This document shows positions 58,703 to 64,000 of a stretch of DNA of 64,000 nucleotides, in pieces. The notes under the pieces are model-generated. The model saw only the letters and a list, made by a program, of their open reading frames with translations. It was not told the origin of the DNA and made no database searches. Both the position numbers and the translations under genes were made by a program. Position 1 is the first letter of the stretch. Every line of letters starts with the position of its first letter. The stretch is from an uncultured Oscillospiraceae bacterium (GTDB lineage Bacteria > Bacillota > Clostridia > Oscillospirales > Oscillospiraceae), in NCBI GenBank assembly GCA_910585735.1, contig CAJUEU010000004.1:1-64000 (forward strand), given 5' to 3'.

Positions 58703-59725
58703 CTACATAAGGTGCTCTTCTACGATGTGGGCGAAGGGGGCAAAGGCGCTTGGAACCGAATAGCTCTCGGCCAGGGCCCGGCGGTCGGCCCAGACCCAGC
58801 CTTCCGGGAGTGCCTCCGTCGTTGCCTCCAGGGCATAGGCCGTCATGCGCCACTCGATATGGCTAAAAATGTGCTTGCCTGTTGCCGCAAATTCCGGCTC
58901 CCCTTCCACCGGGCAGGACCAGGGCGAAAGCTCATTGGGATACTCCCACAGCCCGGCCAGCAGCCCTTTTGGGGACCGCTTCCGTAGGGCTACCTTCCCT
59001 TCCTTAAAAATGAGATATACCGTCCGCTCCTCCACCTTTCTGCCTTTTTTGGGCGGCTTTACCGGGAGCTCCAGGGCGGTCCCCTCCCGCCGGGCGGCGC
59101 AGAAGCCGGCGGCGGGACATTGCTCACAGAGAGGGGTCCCGTTGGGAAGGCAGACTGTGGCCCCAAGCTCCATAAGGGCCTGGTTAAAATCCCCGGGACA
59201 GTTCAGGGGCATGACGGAGCGAAGCGCGGCGGTGAGAGTCTTTTTGGTTTCAGGCTTTGTCACGTCGGAGTGAAGGTCAGTGAGGCGGGAGACCACCCGG
59301 AGGACGTTGCCGTCCACGGCGGGCTCAGGAATTCCAAAAGCGATGGAGGAGATAGCCCCGGCGGTATAGTCCCCCACTCCGGGAAGGGCACGGATGGCGG
59401 CGTAAGAATGGGGGAACTCCCCGCCGTACTCTTCGGAGATCACCTGGGCCGCCTTCTGGAGATTACGGGCCCGGGAGTAATAGCCCAGTCCCTGCCACAG
59501 CTTCATCAGCGTATCCTCGGAACATTGGGCCAGAGCTTCCACCGTAGGGAGGACCGCCAGGAAACGGCGGTAATGATCCAGCACGGCGGTCACCCGGGTC
59601 TGCTGCAGCATGATCTCAGAGACCCATACATGGTAAGGGGTAGGGTCACTCCGCCAGGGAAGGACCCGGGCATTTTCCCGGTACCATTCCAGCAGCGGTA
59701 CCGGCAGCTTTTCCAGCTCGTTCAT
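58703..59725 (-). CDS. mutY: A/G-specific adenine glycosylase MutY
   Basis: Removes adenine mispaired with 8-oxoguanine. The 340-residue protein has the catalytic Glu near SEIMLQQTRV, the helix-hairpin-helix LPGVGDYTAGAI, Asp in AVDGNVLRV, and the Fe-S cysteines C-x7-C-x2-C-x5-C (CLPNGTPLCEQCPAAGFC). The C-terminal NUDIX-like domain that reads 8-oxoG follows. The start is ATG after AAGGGGGG. It precedes uvrC by 44 bases, so the two repair genes may be co-transcribed. Confidence 0.95.
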   Translation of the reverse strand: MNELEKLPVPLLEWYRENARVLPWRSDPTPYHVWVSEIMLQQTRVTAVLDHYRRFLAVLPTVEALAQCSEDTLMKLWQGLGYYSRARNLQKAAQVISEEYGGEFPHSYAAIRALPGVGDYTAGAISSIAFGIPEPAVDGNVLRVVSRLTDLHSDVTKPETKKTLTAALRSVMPLNCPGDFNQALMELGATVCLPNGTPLCEQCPAAGFCAARREGTALELPVKPPKKGRKVEERTVYLIFKEGKVALRKRSPKGLLAGLWEYPNELSPWSCPVEGEPEFAATGKHIFSHIEWRMTAYALEATTEALPEGWVWADRRALAESYSVPSAFAPFAHIVEEHLM

Positions 59726-59839
59726 TCCCCATCCCCCCTTTCTTTTTTCTCATTATAAGGGTTTTGGGGGAAAATTGCAATCGCCCAAAAAAGGCTTTCG
59801 ATTTCTCTCTATTTTCTTTCAGGATCTTCTCTTTTGCTC

Positions 59840-59868
59840 TTGCTTTTATTTCCCTTTTGTGGTATGGT
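59840..59868 (+). promoter_or_regulatory. Promoter of the large flavoprotein gene
   Basis: TTGCTT (59840-59845), 17-base spacer, TATGGT (59863-59868) on the plus strand with an upstream TGG, about 60 bases before the start. Confidence 0.62.
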
Positions 59869-59930
59869 TTGTTAGGACGTGGACAAAGTTTGACTGGTCC
59901 GCAAAAATATGAAAAGAAGGAGAAAAAGCC

Positions 59931-62900
59931 ATGAAAAAGAAGCTACTCGCACTTACCCTTGCTCTGGTCATGGTTCTCGGTCTGGCCTCCGCGGCATTCG
60001 CCTCTGAGTACACCGTGACCGAGGGCGACAGCTTGTGGAAGATCGCCAAGGAACAGCTTGGCGACGGAAGCAAGTGGAACGAGATCTACGAAGCCAACAA
60101 AGACACCGTCAAAAACCCCAACGTCATCTATGTGGGGCAGAAGCTGAACATTCCTGACGGCCAGGACACCCAGCCCGTGGTGACCCCCGAGCCTGAGGTG
60201 ACCCCCGGGCCTGAGGCCCCCACGTCGGTGACCGCCACCGGCGAGGGTGACGGCTTTGGCGGTCCTCTGACCGTGAGCGTCACCCTCTCGGCCGACAAGA
60301 AGACCATCGAGGCCATCACCATCGGTGAAAACGGCGAGACCCCCAGCATCGGCGGCAAGGCCATGGAGCTGCTCAAGGCTTCCATTCTGGAGGGGCAGAC
60401 CGTGGAGCTGGACGCCATCTCGGGCGCCACTCTGGCCTCCGACGGCTTCCTGGCCGCTGTGAAAGCAGCCATCGAGGCTGCCGGCGGCAGCCTCAGCGAC
60501 TTCCAGAAGGAGCTGGAAGTCGACACCACCGACAAGGTCCTGGACGTTGACGTGGTGGTCGTGGGCGCCGGCGGTGCCGGTATGACCGCTGCCATCACCG
60601 CTGCCCAGGCCGGTAAGAAGGTTGTCGTTCTGGAGAAGACCGCTATGGTGGGCGGCAACACCGTCAAGTCCACCGGCGGTATGAACGCCGCCGACACCCA
60701 GTGGCAGGACAGCTATGACTTCACCCGTGAGGCCGGTATCCTGGCCACCCTGAAGAGCGCCGAGGCTTATCCCGCCCTGGCCGAGCTGGCCGCCGCCGTC
60801 CAGAAGGAATACGAGGACTGGAAGGCCGCTGGAGCTGAGGGCTACTTCGACTCCGTCAACCTGTTCATGCTGGACACCATGGTGGGCGGCCACGGCATCA
60901 ACAACCTCGAGCTGGTCAAGGTCCTGGCTGAGAATTCCGCCGCCGGTATCGACTGGCTGGAGAGCGTGGGCGGCACCTTGCACGACGTTTCCTCCCTGGG
61001 CGGCGCTTCGGTAAACCGCTGCCACCGGCCCGTGAACGCCGAAGGCAAGTCCGTCCCCGTGGGATCCTATCTGGTGCCCGTTCTGGAGAAGGCCTGTGCC
61101 GACAACGGCGTGGAGATCATTTTCAACGCCCCCGCCACCGAGCTCCTTATGGAGAACGGCAAGGCCGTCGGCGTGAAGGCTGAAGGCTACACCGTCAACG
61201 CCAAGAGCGTGGTGCTGGCTACCGGCGGCTTCGGCGGCAACCTGGAGATGGTGGCCGAGATCAAGCCTGACCTGAAGGGCTTTGTCACCACCAACGCCCC
61301 CGGCTGCACCGGCGACGGCATTGCGATGGCTCAGGCCGTTGGCGCCGGCGTGGTGGACATGGACCAGATCCAGATCCACCCCACCGTGGAGCAGAAAACC
61401 TCCGCCCTCATCACTGAGGGCATCCGCGGCGACGGCGCGATCCTGGTCAACCAGGAGGGCCTCCGTTTCTGCAACGACACCGGCACCCGTGACGCCGTCT
61501 CGGCCGCCGAGCTGGCCCAGACCGGCGGCTACGCCTACCTCATCATCGATCAGCAGATGATGGACAATTCCGCCACCTATCAGGGCTACATCAAGAAGGG
61601 CTTTACCGTCCAGGGCGAGACCTACGCTGAGCTGGCTGAGGCCATCGGCGTACCCGCCGACGCCTTCGAGGCCACCATGGCCAAGTGGAACCAGGCCGTG
61701 GCCGACCAGAAGGACGAAGAGTTCGGCCGTACCGACTTCAAGGTCACTCTGGATCACGCCCCCTACTACGCCATCAAGATCGCCCCCGGCATCCACCATA
61801 CCATGGGCGGCGTGAAAATCAACACCGAGACCCAGGTCCTCACCGCTGACGGCACCACCATCCCCGGCCTGTTCGCGGCTGGCGAGGTCACCGGCGGCGT
61901 CCACGGCGGCAACCGCCTGGGCGGCAACGCTGTGGCCGACATCGTGGTCTTCGGTCAGATCGCCGGTAAGAACGCCGCCGATCCTGATTCCCTGGCTCAG
62001 GTCTACACTGGAACCTCCACTGGCGCCAAGGGCCCCGTCACCGTGGCCCTCACCGTTCAGAACGGCAAGATCCTGGACGCCGCCGTGACCAAAACTTCTG
62101 AGACCGTAGGCGTGGCCGACGTGGCTCTTGCCCGTATCCCCGCGCAGATCGTGGAGCATCAGACCATCACTCTGGACGCCGTGACCGGCGCCACTCTGAC
62201 CTCCAACGCCATCATGCGGGCGGCCAACTCCGCCGCCCGTACCGCCGGGCTGGATATGGACGCGCTGAAAGCAAACGCTTACCACGCTCAGCCCGGCGCT
62301 GACGAGACCTGGGACACTGAGATCCTGGTCATCGGCGGTGGCGGCGCCGGCCTCTCGGCCGCCATCTCGGCTGCCCAAAACGGCGCCAAGGTCACCCTGA
62401 TCGAGAAGGCCGCTGTCCTAGGCGGCAACTCCTTCCACGCCGGCGGTGCCTTCAACGCTGTGGATCCTGAGGCCCAGTCCTCCATGATCCTGACTCCCGC
62501 TTTGAAGAACGCTCTGGACAGCTACCTGGCTCAGACCAAAGACAGCCCCGAGCTTCATTTTGACCTGTTCCCCGAGTGGGTCCCCGTACTGGAGGACCTG
62601 CAGAAGGAGATCCGCGCGTTCTATGCCGCCAACGAGGGGAAGACCCCCGGCGTGGATATGCCCGGCTTTGACTCCATCAACCTGGCCATGTGGCACATGT
62701 ATATCGGCGGTCTCCGGGAGATGACCGACGGCACCTGGACCGCCTCCAACGTTGAACTGGCCCGCAGCCTGGCCTCCAACGGCCTGGACGCTTACAACTG
62801 GCTGGGCACCCTGGGCGTGGGCGGCGTTACCTCCGGCAACGGCACCCAGTTGTCCACCGTTTTGGGCGCCATGTGGCCCCGGACCCACCATTATTCTGCC

Positions 62901-63923
62901 GGAACCGGCCTCATCGCCCCCCTGCGTGAGACCGCCGAGAAGGCCGGTGTGATCATCTACACCGAAACCGCCGGAAAGACCCTGATCACCAAGGACGGCC
63001 AGGTCGTGGGAGCCACCGCCGAGAAGGCCGACGGCACCAAGATCACCGTCAACACCACCACGGGCGTCATTCTGGCCTCCGGCGGCTACTGTGCCAACCC
63101 CGCCATGGTCAAGGAATATGATCAGTACTGGGGCGACGACCTGACCTCCACCACTCTCTCTACCAATGCCGGCACCAACACCGGCGACGGTATTGTGATG
63201 GCGATGGACATTGGCGCCGCCACCCGCGATCTGGGTGTGGCCCAGATGATGCCCTCCTCCTCCGCCACCCGCGGCACCATGACTCACGGCATGTGGGGCT
63301 CTGCCGAGTCCCAGCTTTGGATCGGTGCCGACGGCAAGCGGATCGTCAACGAGTACGCCGAGCGTGACGTGCTGGCCAAGGCCGGTCTCGCTGAGAAGGA
63401 CGGTATTTTCTACATCATCTGCGCCGGCTTCGGTGAGCCCGCTCAGGGCCTCCCCTCCTCCTTCGCCAACATGTATCCGGATGACATGTGGTATGGCTCC
63501 ACTCTGGCCGAACTGGCCGAGGCCACCAAGACCTCCAAGGGCGGCGCCACCTCCTCCTTCACCGAGGAGCAGCTCCGTGAGGTCATCGAGACCTACAACA
63601 AGTACGTTGAGGATCAGTACGATCCTGACTTCGGCAAGGAGAACCTGGCTGGCCGTATTGACCTGGAGGCGATTGAAAGCAATCCCAACGTGGGCATCAC
63701 CATCAGCCCCCGTCGTCCCTCCCTGCACCACACCATGGGCGGCGTGGTCATCAACACCAGCACCGAGGTCCTCAACACTGAGGGCAATGTGATCCCCGGC
63801 CTGTGGGCCGCAGGCGAGGTCACCGGCGGTGTCCACGCTGGTAACCGCCTGGGCGGCAACGCCGTGGCTGACATCTTCACCCACGGCCGCATCGCCGGCG
63901 CTCAGGCTGCCGCCGCGAAATAA
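59931..63923 (+). CDS. LysM-anchored secreted flavoprotein with two FMN_bind + FAD reductase modules
   Basis: Secreted respiratory-type reductase of 1330 residues, outside the membrane. Order: signal peptide ending AFA (about 24); LysM domain 26-76; Pro/Glu linker to about 97. Module 1 has FMN_bind with flavinylation site DAISGAT (Thr167) and an FAD_binding_2 domain from about 205 (GAGGAG at 212) with H483 in IHPT, R499 in EGIRGDG, HHTMGG at 622 and R662 in GGNRLGGN. Module 2 repeats this: DAVTGAT (Thr755), GGGGAG at 802, HHTMGG at 1266, R1306. Module 2 lacks the IHPT and EGIRGDG motifs. ApbE would attach FMN to the Thr. Substrates are probably different unsaturated acids. Codon use is strongly biased to C-ending codons, suggesting high expression. 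Confidence 0.92.
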   Translation: MKKKLLALTLALVMVLGLASAAFASEYTVTEGDSLWKIAKEQLGDGSKWNEIYEANKDTVKNPNVIYVGQKLNIPDGQDTQPVVTPEPEVTPGPEAPTSVTATGEGDGFGGPLTVSVTLSADKKTIEAITIGENGETPSIGGKAMELLKASILEGQTVELDAISGATLASDGFLAAVKAAIEAAGGSLSDFQKELEVDTTDKVLDVDVVVVGAGGAGMTAAITAAQAGKKVVVLEKTAMVGGNTVKSTGGMNAADTQWQDSYDFTREAGILATLKSAEAYPALAELAAAVQKEYEDWKAAGAEGYFDSVNLFMLDTMVGGHGINNLELVKVLAENSAAGIDWLESVGGTLHDVSSLGGASVNRCHRPVNAEGKSVPVGSYLVPVLEKACADNGVEIIFNAPATELLMENGKAVGVKAEGYTVNAKSVVLATGGFGGNLEMVAEIKPDLKGFVTTNAPGCTGDGIAMAQAVGAGVVDMDQIQIHPTVEQKTSALITEGIRGDGAILVNQEGLRFCNDTGTRDAVSAAELAQTGGYAYLIIDQQMMDNSATYQGYIKKGFTVQGETYAELAEAIGVPADAFEATMAKWNQAVADQKDEEFGRTDFKVTLDHAPYYAIKIAPGIHHTMGGVKINTETQVLTADGTTIPGLFAAGEVTGGVHGGNRLGGNAVADIVVFGQIAGKNAADPDSLAQVYTGTSTGAKGPVTVALTVQNGKILDAAVTKTSETVGVADVALARIPAQIVEHQTITLDAVTGATLTSNAIMRAANSAARTAGLDMDALKANAYHAQPGADETWDTEILVIGGGGAGLSAAISAAQNGAKVTLIEKAAVLGGNSFHAGGAFNAVDPEAQSSMILTPALKNALDSYLAQTKDSPELHFDLFPEWVPVLEDLQKEIRAFYAANEGKTPGVDMPGFDSINLAMWHMYIGGLREMTDGTWTASNVELARSLASNGLDAYNWLGTLGVGGVTSGNGTQLSTVLGAMWPRTHHYSAGTGLIAPLRETAEKAGVIIYTETAGKTLITKDGQVVGATAEKADGTKITVNTTTGVILASGGYCANPAMVKEYDQYWGDDLTSTTLSTNAGTNTGDGIVMAMDIGAATRDLGVAQMMPSSSATRGTMTHGMWGSAESQLWIGADGKRIVNEYAERDVLAKAGLAEKDGIFYIICAGFGEPAQGLPSSFANMYPDDMWYGSTLAELAEATKTSKGGATSSFTEEQLREVIETYNKYVEDQYDPDFGKENLAGRIDLEAIESNPNVGITISPRRPSLHHTMGGVVINTSTEVLNTEGNVIPGLWAAGEVTGGVHAGNRLGGNAVADIFTHGRIAGAQAAAAK

Positions 63924-63949
63924 GTCCGTACATCAGAATCATATCCCAT

Positions 63950-63994
63950 AAAAACCACGGAGAACTGTCCATCAGACAGTTCTCCGTGGTTTTT
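63950..63994 (+). terminator. Terminator after the flavoprotein gene
   Basis: AAAAACCACGGAGAACTGTC (63950-63969) pairs perfectly with its complement at 63975-63994, ending in TTTTTG. Confidence 0.93.
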
Positions 63995-64000
63995 GCTTCA

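Noticed and set aside
59943..63884. Long open frames on the minus strand across the flavoprotein gene
   Set aside because: They arise from the strong C-ending codon bias of the real gene; their products are Gly/His/Val-rich without domains, and the plus-strand frame has clear domains, promoter and terminator.

Overview
The window looks like a chromosomal segment of a GC-rich, anaerobic, gut-type Clostridia in the Oscillospiraceae (Flavonifractor / Pseudoflavonifractor / Intestinimonas-like). The evidence is Firmicutes gene order in a high-GC genome: a T-box in front of cysS, an mraZ-rsmH-ftsL-PBP division cluster, a YqhQ-type (DUF1385)-prmC pair, ECF-type S components, formate-tetrahydrofolate ligase, SLH surface protein and strong AGGAGG ribosome sites. 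No rRNA, tRNA, phage, IS transposase or CRISPR array was seen. The genus assignment is inference.

Layout. 1-11.4 kb, minus strand: 5' part of cysS with promoter and T-box; a tightly coupled run recA-GNAT-recX-GNAT-rimO-pgsA; prmC and its DUF1385 partner; a lipoprotein-response regulator-histidine kinase operon. 11.5-13.9 kb, plus strand: DUF3842-P-loop kinase-acetyltransferase genes with overlapping ends, then an ECF S component behind an unassigned leader/terminator. 13.9-17.8 kb: alpha/beta hydrolase and a metal-efflux unit (ArsR sensor, free HMA domain, P1B ATPase). 17.8-26.7 kb: lipoprotein with a divergent XRE regulator, a 1275-residue SLH/beta-helix surface protein, two tandem CobW-type GTPases (one with a very long histidine tract), a DUF2974 hydrolase. 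26.7-37.9 kb: uridine phosphorylase, a membrane-pyrophosphatase homologue that has lost its catalytic residues, amidase, a duplicated-domain lipoprotein, fhs, SDR, DUF4342, and a Gx-transporter/NusG-domain-II/ApbE trio. 38.1-51.7 kb: the cell-wall/division cluster from mraZ to ftsZ, without murF, murD, murC, murB or ftsA. 51.8-59.7 kb: coiled-coil protein, coaD, rsmD, a toxin-antitoxin pair, a Cys-rich protein, two lipoproteins with a copied leader, uvrC, mutY. 59.9-64 kb: a large secreted flavoprotein.

The most interesting system is flavin-based electron transfer outside the membrane. The 1330-residue protein at the right end carries a signal peptide, a LysM wall anchor and two complete FMN_bind + FAD reductase modules, each with a D-x-x-[ST]-G-A-T flavinylation site. 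The ApbE flavin transferase that would load such sites, plus membrane proteins of the EetA and EetB families, are encoded at 35.7-37.8 kb. The two reductase modules differ at the substrate site, so one polypeptide may serve two acceptors. The second most interesting item is the pyrophosphatase-like pseudoenzyme at 27.7 kb, which keeps the fold signatures without gaps but has replaced nearly every catalytic Asp and Lys. Two families of short palindromic intergenic elements (34.4 and 41.8 kb; 16.9 and 43.1 kb, with a fragment at 6.6 kb) sit inside or between operons, some directly next to ribosome binding sites.
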